Notes: generated by a model from the sequence alone, not told the origin. Counted from the stretch's first letter, positions 1 to 12,277 are shown. The stretch: DNA of 64,000 nt from Anthopleura xanthogrammica (GCA_964019055.1 OZ025206.1:28146128-28210127); one strand, 5' to 3'. Program-made: numbers and translations.

Positions 1-278
1 TACAATCGAAAACCGAGGAGGGTTGGGCTATCTCAGTAGGGAAAAGCTTAATGAAATTTTCAATGGTCTTTCAGATGGTCTTTCATTGCTGAAAATGTGG
101 TGGAAATCAGCCGACCCCGATTCGCCATCTCTGCCCGGTTTTCTCTTACAATAACTTAAATTAAACTATTAATTCAGCTTTGTTTCGCTTAATGGATTAT
201 GCTTTTCTCGAAAATGAACCATGATGCGAATGATATTTTTCTGTTGCAACAGTAAAGGACAATAAGTGTTTTACAAAC

Positions 279-494
279 CTTCCAGTTGTAATTTGTCTGC
301 GACAGTACCTAATCTCCCAACTTCCGTGTTTGCATCTGCGAATTTTGGTGCATATGAACATTCTTTTGAGTCTGCCGGACCACAACACCCATCGACTGCC
401 TTTTGTATAGATTGTGCTATTGTTGCTCCAGTCAAGATGAAGTTAAAGCCGGTGGTAAATATTTGGACGCCTTTAAAAAATGCCTTTATCCAAC
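279..494 (-). CDS. P1 exon 2 (gene truncated by the window edge)
   Basis: 216 nt, same acceptor and donor as P3. Identical in protein to P3 exon 2 and distinct from P2 at eleven residues. Exons 3-9 lie beyond position 1. Confidence 0.85.
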
Positions 495-2055
495 CTAGAA
501 AAATAAAAAGATTGAAAACAGTCATTCCTTTCAAGTACATTTTCAAGAGTCAGTTTAGCACTTGAACGTGCAGCATAGACATCATGAAAATTACAGAATC
601 TTGCAGCACTTCGGAATGCAACTCAATATGACGGACACAATCTTGATAATTTTGTTTTTCTCTCCAAATTGAGCTGCTATGACGTCACATGAAAGGGTTT
701 TGTACACCTCAGGTTTGAAAAGGTTTGTATTGCAGGGTATTGTTTCGTTCTAAGTTCTTTATTCTTGGCTATTGTTTTATTGCGTTCACGCCTCAGGTGA
801 CGTGCAACACCAAGAAAATACAGTGCCAAAAAGATCTATTCTCCGAGCAAGAGAAGAAGGTGATTGATAATATAATTATATGAGAAGTCCAGACGCGCAG
901 ATTACAAAGCAGTTCCATGTAGAACAAATCATGATTACTTTTCTTTCCTCCGCCCTCTTCTTTCAGTGATTGACGATGAAGCTGGTCCATAATGGGGTGA
1001 GATATTTTTGCTAGAATGACAATAGTTAACCATTAGTATCACTATTTATTATATGAAATAGAGTGAGATATTGAGTGACAACAAAATGATAAAATTGATA
1101 TCCCCACTCCCACTAGCCTCCTACGCAGACGCTCTTAGGGTCGTCACACAGAAACGTTGCGTGACGACCTGACGACCCTAAGAACAGCTGCAAAGGAAGC
1201 TACACTCCCACCAGTGGCCAGTGGGGATACGATTTATATTAACACTGGTGGTGTCAAATTTCGACTTTATGCTCAGCAAGTCTCAAATTCCCCATTATTT
1301 TTCATTGAAGATTTCATATAATAAACAGAACATTACATGGCCGCTTGGAGATACGAATTTTATCTTCTCGTGCTCTTTTGGAAAGTTTCATTGCTATGAA
1401 TTGAATTCAAGTGAAGCTATTTGGAATCAAAATGACAGAGATTTGTATGTGTTCAGTGAACTGTTTCTTGCTAGCTTCGTTGTTGTGTTTTTTCACGTTT
1501 TTAAAATTAGCTAAAATTTTCATAACTTCTTAAGAATATCATATTTTTGCCTCAAACTCTCTAACTTTGTTGATGTCATTCTAATCTATAATTTTAAAGT
1601 AGCGGTCAACTAAAATATGAATTTTAAAAATTATGATGATGAAGTGAATTCAATAGAATTCACAATAAAACTAGTCGACAAACCCGTGAAACTTGTACTT
1701 GAAAAAAATGTTCTTACACTGTGGCTTATTTGGCAGAGCGTGAGTTTTAAAGACAAGCTTTGATTTCTGGTTTTGCGAAGAGCGAACCTCTCAGCCAGAG
1801 ATATCAAAAAAGCACCACACTAACACTTGCTCTTGTGATTTACGGGCTTTAGTTGGCTGGAGAGTAAACATCCTGAGACACTTTTGTGGCACAGGCGGGG
1901 GACTGGTTAGACTATTATAATATAGATTAATATAAGACAATTACCATAAAAAAAATATATATATAAAATACTAACTATCTTACTACCGTCAAACTCTAAT
2001 AAATAACTAATTGAAATTGAATAAATATATAAATATATAACAAGATGTTTCCTAC
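495..2055 (-). other. P1 intron 1
   Basis: Contains a decayed copy of the AGACCCCTTGCAGCA-type foldback (about 600-670), a TGACGTCA at about 678 and the foldback at 1097-1226. No coding signal seen. Confidence 0.7.
1097..1226. repeat. Foldback element in P1 intron 1
   Basis: Inverted segments: atccccactcccacta with the complement in ccagtggccagtggggat, and cttagggtcgtcac with gacgaccctaag. A copy lies at 48378-48507 in P3. P2 has unrelated sequence here. Confidence 0.5.
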
Positions 2056-2281
2056 ATCGGGCTTCTTTAGATTCCTTGTCCATTTTTTCACATTTCTCAA
2101 GTTCTGTGTCTGAGTAATTTTCAACATCATCGGATTTGTCAGCGGTTGGTTCAATGTCTTTTTTCTTCTCGCCGTGATGATCTTGAAGCTGGTTGTTCAG
2201 GTTTCTTGCACGCGTGAACTCTTCACCAATCAGCAAAAGACAGATGAAAAATGCAACGCGATATTTGTGTCGAGGCGTCAT
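2056..2281 (-). CDS. P1 exon 1 (gene truncated by the window edge)
   Basis: 226 nt, same start, signal peptide and GAT|GTAGGA donor as P3, with identical protein. P1 continues leftwards through exon 2 and then leaves the window, so integrity of the whole gene cannot be judged. Confidence 0.8.
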
Positions 2282-2410
2282 TCTGAAAGAGACGAAAAAG
2301 TGATCCAACACTTGCATGGATTGTAAAAAAGTACTTCACTCAAAATGAAATTTGTTCTTGAATCTCTTTCATGTAGATCGTTCTTAATTATCAAGAAGAA
2401 ACTTTAAAGT

Positions 2411-2769
2411 GCCTATTGAGGTTTTTCACTGTGACGTCACGTAATCAAAAATATATATATATATGTTTAACCAGGTTCCGGCGAGCGGAGCATCATACTT
2501 AAGAAAAAATGGTAACCCATCGAGTTGACTTTTCATGGCTTGATTACGTTCTGGGTTCTGGTAAAGAAGTGGTCACATTGTAACCGGCGTTATGCCGCGT
2601 CACACAATTGTCACGTTTTTAGCACTATATATACTATTTATTGGAGCTCCGCCTTCAGGCAGTGCCTAAATCTATATAATATCTGTATGACAACTTTGAA
2701 TATCAACTCCATTTTCAGATTAAAGAAATTACTCTACATTGTGATGTCACATGAATAACCTCAATAGGC
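2411..2769. mobile_element. Promoter-proximal TIR element (outer) with nested second element, P1
   Basis: Inverted repeats GCCTATTGAGGTT and AACCTCAATAGGC bound this stretch, and each arm also has a TGACGTCA-like site. A second repeat (ccaggttccggcg... to ...aaatctatata, about 2471-2684) sits inside it. The left end lies about 130 bp upstream of the P1 start codon. Confidence 0.6.
2432..2439. promoter_or_regulatory. CRE-like palindrome TGACGTCA upstream of P1
   Basis: Perfect CREB/ATF-type palindrome 151 bp upstream of the P1 ATG, within the left arm of the TIR element. An AT-rich TATATATA run lies just upstream of it (2451-2463, read on the minus strand). Function is inference. Confidence 0.4.
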
Positions 2770-2861
2770 CTTTTTTTCAATACTTTCAGTACTGAATCTA
2801 AATGAACTAAGGAAGTAGTTTGAATGGTAAAATAATTCTTGATTTGAGTTTTGCGTCTTTA

Positions 2862-3507
2862 AGGTGCCTGACTATTTTTGAACCGTTCAGTTTGAGCCCA
2901 CGATGTGCGCGCGCACAAAAAACGCTTATAACCGCATGACAACCTTCAAATTTTTATTGAGGAACCATACACGTTTTGAACTTCAACAGGGCAAAAACCC
3001 CGAATTTTGCACGGGACTCTATATTTTTCTTTGAATTTCCTAAAACAACAGGTAAAAATCAATCTTTTGAGAAGGTTTGAAAAAAACGTAATTATCAGAA
3101 CTCATAAAAAAAGCGTTTTCAGTGTTCTTGTTGTCCGATCCTCATTTGAGCACGATTTTCGGTTCATTTAGCTTACAAAATGCTGAATTTTGAACTTATT
3201 TTTAAATCTTACTTCAAATATTTTTAGTTAGTCTTTTAAAACAATGTTTAAAGTATATGTCCTGAGAAAATTGCTTCCAGAGCTTCTTTAATTTGTGAGT
3301 TATGAATTTTTTTTTGGAAAAGCGTGATTTCCGCCATTTTTCTTTCGAAAACTTGTCAAGTTGGTCATATTCAAAATTCGTTATCTCGTAAACGAGCTCG
3401 GGACACCCCATTTTTCTTTTCATTTTTGGAATCAGCGTTAAATTCTGTGTAAAATATCTTTCTAATAACATTTTGTAATTATTCCTTGCTAAAATAGTCA
3501 GTCACCT
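2862..3507. mobile_element. 646-bp TIR element, present in P1 and P3 spacers, absent from P2
   Basis: Ends AGGTGCCTGACTATTTT and AAAATAGTCAGTCACCT are inverted. The P2 spacer at about 33992 reads straight across (gcgtctttaagttatgaagg), giving an empty site. No clear target duplication. Confidence 0.6.
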
Positions 3508-4924
3508 GAAGTTATGAAGGTTTATACTTCCAATATGATTATAACGGCAGTGACAGCATTTAAGAGCGACTTTCTGTAAAAATCGATCAAACATTGGCAC
3601 AAGTAAAAAAATCAATTTTGCTCATATTTTGCTTATTGATAGCCCTTAGCATGAAACATTTTACGTGGTTTTCGAGAAATTTACAAAAATCGATTTTGGC
3701 CCTACGCATCGGAAAAATGACCGCCGAGATCACGGAATTTAGTGTAAAAATAAGCGCATCGTACAGCTAAATCACTTATCTATATTTTTGTTCGGCATTT
3801 TTTATCGAAATAATAGATATTTCTCTTCCTTTTGGATGTATTTATTTTAGAATATTTGTCGTTTTAAGATCCAAAAAATATTATCTACGCAGCTCATTAT
3901 TTCCAAAGTTCACAAATGCAAATTGTGGCCTCGTAAAATCGGCGTAAAAAAATTATGTGCTCTTATTCCAAATCATAAAAACCCAAGAGCTATCACTAAA
4001 CAAAATATGAACGAAATAAATATTTTGACTCGCTCTTAAGACATTTGAGTGTATTTGTTGTAACTAGCTGGTAGTAATATACTAAACACTGGCCATTTTG
4101 AGAAAAGAAAATCAAAATAACCTTTATATATGTAAACCATGATTAAAATAATGATTCTTTGTCCGTGCCAAGGGCTAGGTCATTACAAGACGGAAAGGAA
4201 GTATGGAAATACTCCTAAAGACTAATAATTGAGGTGTTTTTGAAAATGACTTTGTCGTCCGCAGGTAACACTGAATATTTCAACATCAACATTCGACGTC
4301 TTCTTGAAAAAAAATACTCAGTAAAAGAAATTAAAAAAACTAGTCATTCGAGCAATTCTTGCCACTTGGAATGACTTATCTCCAATCGCTTACATGATAA
4401 CATAAAAAGAAATGAATACGTTTTGACAAAGAAAATAGGAACATGATAGGAACGTCGATCTTCTCATAAACCAAACCATTGGAAAAAGTGCATAAAAAGG
4501 CGGTCTTCTTTGATGTCATTCGGTTAGCCTCATGAGAAGATTGACGTTTGATCTGAACCTAAGTACTGCGAATATGATGTCAATATCAGATATGTATATA
4601 TATAATGATGAAACTTAAGTGAACTGATTATGGAAGAACACAAAGACTAAAGCTTTCCTCACCTGAACCCTCCTAGGTACCTTGGAAGACTGCAGACTGG
4701 TGTTATATTTTTCCTGGTGGTTTCATCAAGAATTTTTAAACGTAAACGTCAGGTGACTCATTGCATTCCTGTCACCAGAAATTAAGTCATTAAAGCCAAC
4801 ACAAATCAACAGGTATGCGATGGAAGAAATCTGGTCGAAGCCATCCAATTCGATCTAGAGATATTCTCGATAGGGCTAACCTCTAATATCTCCTTTCGCA
4901 CTATGATATCGATGATGCGAATGG

Positions 4925-4975
4925 ATGCGTGTGTGGCTGTGTGTGCATGTGTGTGTTTTTTTTTTTGTGTGTGTG

Positions 4976-5010
<35 letters not shown>
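4925..5010. repeat. TG microsatellite
   Basis: Imperfect then pure TG run. The paralog at 35440-35572 is much longer. At the P3 position (52227-52244) only a short run remains. Confidence 0.9.
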
Positions 5011-5011
<1 letters not shown>

Positions 5012-5569
5012 GTTGACGTTGTTCTTGGTCCCAGGACTTAATTTTGGGTGTCCTTTCTTTAAAAAAATCTTAATTATGCCAAATGCCTTCCAGATAGGCT
5101 TGGCACAGTTTCATTTCACTTTAATTTTTCACTAGATTCCAAGTTGTAATGGAATGCCAGCAGTTCTTAAAAACCCCAGTGCTAACTCAAAAGGCTGTTC
5201 CATGGTAAAATTTGCACGTTTGAAGGTTCTCTATTTTGTCGTTTTCAACCAAGAATCTGCAACTTGGCACGTGCATATTGTTTTTTTAGTGCGTTCATTA
5301 TATTAACAAGCAACCATGCCGGCATTGTTTAAATGTTTTCTGGTGGTAAGAATCTCATTAGTTTACCTGCCTTTTGACGTTTAAAACTTCTTAATTAAAC
5401 AATCAGAAATATATAACATCAGTCATTCATCTGAGATAGGATGGTTCAGTACATGTGGAAAGATTTCAAGTGGCAATTTTAGAAGCAAAATAGAACCTTA
5501 ATTGACAATAATTGAGCTCTACATTCCTACGCACGAAGACATAGTTTGGAAACTTTATGCGTGTTCTTG

Positions 5570-5573
5570 ATGC

Positions 5574-5612
<39 letters not shown>

Positions 5613-5615
5613 GGT
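5570..5615. repeat. TTG microsatellite
   Basis: Pure TTG run, with a counterpart at 36110-36158. Confidence 0.9.
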
Positions 5616-7660
5616 TGTTATTCTTATGTCTAATTGTCAATAGTTCTTTGGATAATACTGTAATATAAGTTGATCGCATTATTAACAGCCCGAAATGGAC
5701 TTTTTCTCAGCAGAGGTAAACTCATTAGAGTAAAAGAACACGTAAAGAAAACGATAATAGAAAGAAAAGAGGCACTTCTTAGGAACCTTTAGTAATGAAC
5801 ACTTCTTTAATTTAGGTATATTAAGGTTTATTATGTCCACTCTACGACCAGCAATGTTTCTAGTTTTTTTGTTATGCAACCCTGACCAAAAAAGCTCAAA
5901 AGGGATAATGTCTGCAGTTTTATTCAGAACCAGAATACACTACATCTGTTTTTCGTTTTAATAGAAATCTCTAAGAAAGAAACTTTTTTGAATTTGCCTA
6001 TTGAAATTGTCTGGTTAAACATCAAAGATTTTTGAATATTTACTGTAGAGCAACCTGCTTAGTGGTTCAGGGGATTGAGGAGGGGGAGAAGTGGATTGTC
6101 TGTGTGGCACCACGAGGATATATTTTCGGCACATGCTGAACTGAAACAATCTCTGAAACAACCGGACTCAATGAAAGCCAAAGTATTTGTTTGACATTCT
6201 TTGACACCTTGTTATTATGCTTCATTGCTGCTATATACTTGTATTTCTCTCATCCTTCATTAGACCTGAAGATGTTGTCGTAATGACAACGAAATGTAGT
6301 CGTCTTATTCTATTTTATTTTATTTTATTAGCTTCGCCAAATAACTAATTATATACAACAACAAAAACACAACATGAACAATGTAAGGCAGGGTAACCGC
6401 AACAGTCGTGGTAGGCCAATTACTGCGGGCCCGTACTATCACTAATAAAACGTATACCGAAACTATAAAATCAGTAGCAGCAGGTTAAGGGCAGTGTAAG
6501 GGTATTGCAATTCGGACAAACAGTCTTAAGGCATAAAAACCATATCTAAGAACTCGTGCCAGTAGCAAATTAGTAAAAAAGACTGTAATCTTGAGGAGTA
6601 GCTGACAGCAGCTGGTACAACAACAGGTTTGATTGCGTTACTAACGCGTTTAAACGAGTATTAAGTTACTTGTTTACCTAGCCTATCTTAAGCTACTAAG
6701 ACTAGCATGTCTGATGAAATAACTATATTTATTTCAGGATCGATACTGCTAACTGCCAAATAAGCTTTTTTATATCAAAATGAAGTTTTGGTTAGAGCAT
6801 TTTCACTCACTCACAAAGTAGTCATATGGTTGTACCAAAGAAAAGAAATGCTCTGCAATTTTTTTACCCCTTTCCAGTTGAATAGATTGCCTTCCCCGAA
6901 AGGAATTATGGGTCACTATTTTTGGTTAGCATTTTTCGAGCATTTTCCGAGTATACAATGTAGACATTTCTTGTTGATTGAAATAAAATTCCTCCATGAG
7001 TTGGACTAGCGTTTACGATTAATTTAAAGAAGGAAGAACTCGTATTTCATAAATTGTCTTGGCAGAATAATGGGAAATGCTAATCAAAATACAATGTCGA
7101 ATCCTCAATTCTGATTGGTTGACCTTGAGTTTGTTCTGAAGGTCAACTCAGCTCGTTTATCACTTCTTTATTTTTTATGTGCCTTTGGTAACCAGTGTTG
7201 TGGCAATATATCCCCCAGATATCCAATTATTGTTGTTTTGCTAGCAAAAAAGATTTGTATTTTGGAAAATAGATTAGTAGTATAAGAAAGACGCATCTTT
7301 CTCATAGAGTTTAAAGTAATGATGTCCCCGCTAACTGAATAGCGTTGCATTATGCTTGTTAAGTTACTCCTCATCTGGACCTTTAGTGCACGGCGGGGTG
7401 ACAGCTAATTGCTGACGAAATATCTAAGCTTCATTACTTTATCCTGCTCGTCTGACTTCAAGTTCTTGTGGTCTGCTTCAAAGTCTTGTTTGTCTATTGT
7501 TTTGTAGTTTGTCTCCGTATAGTTTGTCTTTGAGATCTGGTAAGATCTAGATTGGCTAGTTTGGCTAGACAGTTTTAAGATTCTCATAGTTTGCTCATAG
7601 ATTCTCATAGTTCTCTCCTTGAGTACGTGGACGAAACCGTTCCAAAATCGCTCAATAACA

Positions 7661-8579
7661 CATCGCCAGAAATTCCGAACCATTTTGGGCGGAGCTTATT
7701 ATTCATGATTTTTACCCTGTCAATCAAACAATTGTGTAGATTCAATTGTGATTGGGCTATTGTGAATGTGACAATAGACCCCTTGCAGCACGTCGGAATG
7801 CAGCTCAATTTGGAGGGCAAAACAAAAGAATTTCAAGCTCCTGAGAGTTGGAACCTATTGTTTTGCCTTCCAAATTGAGCCGCATTCCGACGTGCTGCAA
7901 GGGGTCTATTGAATGTTTACCTTTCCGGTTGCGATAATAATGGCGTCTCGACAAGAAAAAAGGTTTTATTCGGCATTAAATAGCACTTCCACAGTTGATA
8001 TTTTACCCAAGATTTTAAACAATAAACGGAATAAACAACTTTTAGAAGAGTTCAGTGTGAAAATGCGCTTCATCTTGTACTCCAAAGACAAGTTACTTCT
8101 CAAGATGGAGGCAGAAATGAAAGCCCTGTTAATGTTAAACTTCACCTCGTAAAACCGAAACGAAAATTTAAATATTCCTTCTGAAATTTCGGGAAATGCT
8201 CAAGACATACTTCCTCAATCGATTGGAAGTTCGGGAAGGAAAAAGTGTTTGACTATTTTGAGCTGAGAGCCGAATATGTGAGAACAGGTTCAGATATTCT
8301 TATGATGATCCACTGTAATGGCTGACTAATATAGTCCTTGGCATTAAAATGTAATTACCGAGCTGAAAACTATCACCAACGGAATTTAATTGAGATCAAA
8401 TGAAAGTTCGAATACACTTTATTGTTTTTGAGGTTCGGGCTGGCTTATTTATCCAGTTAAAATTAAAGTATTTTACTTTATCAAAATTTCTCAAATACTT
8501 TTCCCACCATATTTGAGCCCTGAATTTTCTAAGTATCATGACTTTAACTGCGCATGTCCGTTCGGAATTTCTGGCGATG
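7661..8579. mobile_element. 919-bp TIR element (CATCGCCAGAAATTCCGAAC ends)
   Basis: Perfect 20-bp inverted termini at 7661-7680 and 8560-8579. Related ends (CATTGCCAGAAATATGG) bound the element at 52369-53236, so this is a family. A 70-aa ORF (7940-8152, starting MASRQEKRFY) and a nested foldback (7772-7911) lie inside. I cannot name the superfamily. Confidence 0.6.
7772..7911. mobile_element. 140-bp foldback MITE nested in the TIR element
   Basis: Near-perfect hairpin with arms starting CAATAGACCCCTTGCAGCAC and ending in the complement. Decayed relatives lie in intron 1 of P1, P2 and P3 (about 600, 28860 and 47880). Confidence 0.65.
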
Positions 8580-8809
8580 ATATTTTAGTGTAGGTCTAAC
8601 ACGTACGGCGTGTACGTTTGTAAGTAGTTTGAGCGTACCGATGAAAAATCTAAAGACAATGGTAGGCCACATGCCTACAAACAACATACCTCGATCAAGA
8701 AAAGAGACCTAATAAGTAATTCTCTATCGACGAACCTCGAAGGAATGATGCAATTGCGACCGACCAAAGACAAATAGACCTACCTCATGCTCAGTATTAT
8801 TATTATAAG

Positions 8810-8963
8810 TAATAGCATGACTTGAGGGTGATTAGTGATTAAATGTCCCCGAAAGCCGAGGGAGGTTTTGTTGAAGTCCCGACGCCGAAGGCGGAGGGAC
8901 TTTAACTAAACCTCCCGAGGCTTGAGGACATTTAATCACTAATCACCCGAAATTTCATGCTAT
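8810..8963. repeat. Foldback element with CCGA-rich apex
   Basis: Long hairpin: attagtgattaaatgtcc on the left pairs with ggacatttaatcactaat on the right, with an apex of gacgccgaaggcgg type. Confidence 0.65.
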
Positions 8964-9539
8964 TAGTTTGTAATATTATGATTACCGAGGAATAAAACTG
9001 CTCTTAGGAAATATGTTAGCTTTCGTACGATGCATAAATTATAAAGTTTTACGAAGCTGTTGATATGCGGCATACTTAAGGGAATTTGCCTTTGTTAAAT
9101 GCGACAATGGCGAATTGAACCAGCATTCATTCATTCGTGGTGCTTTATTCTAATTCACTTTGGTTGGCCTAGAGCGGTATTAATGAAGTGTTTTCAAACC
9201 GTCTTGATTACGTCACAAAAAGTAAGAAAAATTCTCGGCTAGTCAACGTATGCGCAAAGATTATACAATGGGTCCCACAAGTGCTGGGGTGTTCAACAGT
9301 TAATTTTTGCTCATATGCTATGGTTGTGAAGTGCTGTCATGTTTGCCGCTCGGTGCGGCACATCAAAGCGTTAGCTTTTTTTTTTTAATCTGCAGTTTTT
9401 TACATATCTCGGACTTGGATCTTCCACTTGCTTTCATAAATGGGTAATGCTTGACAAAGTCACAGGGTGTTTATCGCAGCAGATGTAATTCTTTGGGAAT
9501 TCGTGTATTCGATTCCCGCTAATAGGTGAAGTTTTTATA

Positions 9540-10240
9540 CCAAAGATTTATTATTGGATTCCCACGAGTTGGCTGCCGTGGATAATGCATCACAATAATA
9601 ACTCTTTATTTGCACTTTAAATACATTCGTTGTTAGATATACATTTGATACATTTGATATATTGTTACTAATACTATTATACTTAATATCAAAAGATTTA
9701 ACTAGATTTTTAGTATGAAAATGAATAAAGAAAATATATGTAAATAGTGCCGGCGAGCTAGGGGAACTTACGTTATCGAGCCAGCTCACCATTAGGTTTT
9801 TAAAAGAGAAATGAGTATTTTGTATAAAAAGACCCATTTATCTAAACAGCAAAATGGAGTAAAGAACAGAAGATTATTTTAGTATTGTCGAATTAAGTAT
9901 AGGTAAGAAAACAATTGCTTTTAATTTGTTTCTGAAATTCTTTTCTGGGAAGATTTTTTATCGAATTGTTCAATGAGTTCCAGACTTTAGTGCCATGAAA
10001 CATCAAAGAATATCTACCATAATTAGTGGAAAAGCGTGGAACTGCAAAATTAAAGAGAGAGTGACGTGTTGTTTGGTAAGATTGTACATGACATACAGGT
10101 TGGAAGTAGTTGAGAAAAGCAGGAGGGAGTGTATTGTTGTAGTAGTCGTACATCAAGAGTGGAATTTGGCTAAAGACAACATCCTTAAATTGTAGTATAC
10201 ATAGGGTTTTATATAACGGTGGCGAGTGTGTTCTAGGATG
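9540..10240 (-). pseudogene. LINE (CR1/L2-like) ORF2 C-terminal remnant and 3' end
   Basis: Minus-strand translation near 10120-9900 reads RHSLFNFAVPRFSTNYGRYS then GTKVWNSLNNSIKNLP, the usual last residues of non-LTR retrotransposon reverse transcriptases (NYGR..S..Y.G...WN.LP). Frame is broken upstream. An AT-rich 3' part follows to about 9540. Confidence 0.7.
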
Positions 10241-11310
10241 TGAAAAAGTCATAACTGAGATGATGATAAAAATGTGTTTTGAAGAAACACAAGTGAAAAT
10301 GTGTAAATTGAGCATTCGAGACGACTGGAAAACAGAGAACCAGCGTTACATTTTTATAAATGAAAAATATTAACAAAAAAAAGAAGAAAAAAGGAATATA
10401 TAGATATTGCCTAGGAGTTATATTGTTGGTTACACGCCAGTGGGTTGATCTTGCATAGCCTATTTTGTACAAATTGTAGTCCAAAGTGCGAACAATTTTT
10501 ATTTTCCAGGTATAAGTATTTACGATTTGAGTCACTAGCTAACTTTCTCTCTCCTGGTATAGTCATCGTTATTACTTAAATATTTTAAGCATTATTCGGA
10601 TTATCTTATATATCTAAAGACCCCTGGAATATGGGATAAGTGCGTATGAGTCCAGTTATGTAGCTTGGTCAGGCTAGGCGAGTACTGCCCAGTGTACACT
10701 TGATTAAGATTATTCTTCACTCGCAGGAGCGAGTGTCTTAAAGGGAGGAATAATTGTAAGGAGAGATTTTCCCTAAAGGACGTGACATGAATAAGGAAAT
10801 AAGAAACAGAAAACTAATTACATTTAATTAAGGTAAACAGATAGTTGTTAGTCGCGATGCCATAAAGTCTAGAGGAAGACAGGCATAAAAGGTCAAGCTG
10901 CAGATCAAAATGTCAAAAATTTTGGTATCACAGCAACTAATGGATTAGGGATATAGGTTGACTGACAGCTTGTAATAGTGTGTTTGTTTGTTAACGCTGG
11001 TTAGATCCAATTGCCTAATACAGGTGGATGTTGTTTGGAGATATCCAGTGGTTTTACAGAGCAAACCAGTTTTGGCCCTGCGCAAGTTTGCACATGCGTA
11101 CTGGGAATGGTAGCTATGTTTACTCAACAAACAAACACTCGACAAACTATTTTCTAAACTCTTGCTTAGAGGTATTTCAGTAGAAACATCAAAATTCTTA
11201 TACTGTAAAATATTTTCTACTAGTTCAACTAGCGAATTCTATCGCCGGTTTGGCTAGGGCGAGTCTTGTGGACAAGTGTTCTTATTTTTACACTAAGTAA
11301 ATAACTGCCC

Positions 11311-11387
11311 TCAAGTCTTACGTCATATGCGTCATGTAGTTGTGCCCAATTTGACTTGGCACAAACCGGTTATGTGACGTAAGCCCC
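11311..11387. repeat. Short foldback
   Basis: cttacgtcatatg at the left pairs with gtgacgtaag at the right, with a ttgtgccc...ggcacaa inner stem. Confidence 0.45.
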
Positions 11388-11389
11388 TG

Positions 11390-11560
11390 GCTGAGCCCAT
11401 ATATACGAGTTTGTTAGTTGCTACTAGAGTCAGTCAAGCAGTCTTAGAAGAAGAGTCAAGTAGAGTCCTCGAGAGTCTTCAAAGAGTCGAGTACCGAATA
11501 AAGATCAGTAAAAGACCAGAAAGTATTGATCTCTTGTGTCACTGAAGGACGAGCCAGTCC
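11390..11560 (+). promoter_or_regulatory. Possible promoter or LTR-like segment
   Basis: A TATATA at about 11399-11404, an AATAAA at about 11494 and a following cttgtgtcactg resemble a U3/R/U5 order, but I found no matching second copy or clear ends. Weak call. Confidence 0.2.
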
Positions 11561-11750
11561 TCTGGAAAATACCTTCGTGACAGTGTTGCGTGACATAGAC
11601 CGACTCCAAAATAGAGCATTGAAATTTGGATATGTGAAGTCCATTACTCCTATAAGAGAGATGCTTGAGAAGAGCGATAGGGCTCTGTGGTTGAAGGTCA
11701 CTAAGTCAAACAATCCAGTTTTTTATCACCAAGAAAGGAAAAGGCTCTAA
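11550..11750 (+). pseudogene. LINE reverse-transcriptase C-terminal fragment
   Basis: Reads DIDRLQNRALKFGYVKSI then IREMLEKSDRALWLKV, resembling the C-terminal end of the RT at 57063-57461 (LVEKSDRAIFHKA). Short and truncated on both sides. Confidence 0.6.
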
Positions 11751-12040
11751 GGTCCAGGGGGCACCCCTTTATTTTTCTTAAGGTCAGAACCGAGAGATTT
11801 TTTCGCCCAGGGTGTATAGCGCTTTCCCATTTCACACCACGTATCAATGTCTTGGGAATAATATTCTTTGTTTGAGTTGTATACTTATGATACTGAGAAA
11901 ATGTTTTGTCCAAGCCGAAGAGGTCCATTCTAAATGTTTGTCGGCTTAAGAAAACTGCTCAGTGAAGTCTGACAAAACATGTAAGAGCGAAAGCGAAAAC
12001 CAAAGAACTGGAATAAAAACCCTCGAATTAAGAGAAAGAC

Positions 12041-12120
12041 CCATCAAACTCTACTCACATGTGATGCTGAGTCCATCCCGAGACCTCGGAGGTGAGGTGC
12101 GAGTGCACTACCGCTACGTG
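12041..12120 (-). repeat. tRNA-SINE fragment just downstream of P2
   Basis: Minus strand resembles the head of the SINE at 13085 (gtagtgcactcgcacctcac... gagtagagtttgatgg). Counterpart at 37801-37880. Confidence 0.5.
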
Positions 12121-12254
12121 ACCACCTTATCTTTCAAAGGTGATCATGACAAAGATCCCAAGACACTCGATCAAGAATATACGATTTATTATTTTCACAG
12201 CAATATTTTTGGATATATATCTTCCGTGTGGTGAATTTTTACGTTATGCATGCA

Positions 12255-12260
12255 TTTATT
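12255..12260 (-). terminator. P2 poly(A) signal AATAAA
   Basis: AATAAA on the minus strand shortly after the exon 9 stop. The same hexamer is at the same spacing in P3. P4 has AATAAC at this place. Confidence 0.5.
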
Positions 12261-12277
12261 TTACCACCGCAATAATT

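Larger units (their letters stand above)
3508..7050. other. P1 upstream spacer, paralogous to 33993-37582
   Basis: Non-coding as far as I can see. Holds a TG microsatellite (about 4929-5009), a TTG microsatellite (5572-5613), a cctgaagatgttgtcgtaatgacaacgaaa hairpin (6263-6300) followed by a TTTTA repeat, and no exon-like reading frame. Homology to the P2 spacer ends near 7050. Confidence 0.6.
7051..11832. other. Spacer unique to the P1-P2 interval
   Basis: Absent between P2 and P3, where the flanking blocks join directly at about 37583-37592. It holds a 919-bp TIR element, foldbacks, two LINE 3' remnants and a possible promoter-like stretch at 11390-11560. Confidence 0.6.

Noticed and set aside
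3214..3471. 85-aa Lys-rich minus frame (also 50494-50751)
   Set aside because: Lies wholly inside the 646-bp TIR insertion; no transposase motif or homology recognised.
7940..8152. 70-aa frame MASRQEKRFY...
   Set aside because: Inside a TIR element, short, not recognised. Kept only as a note in that element.
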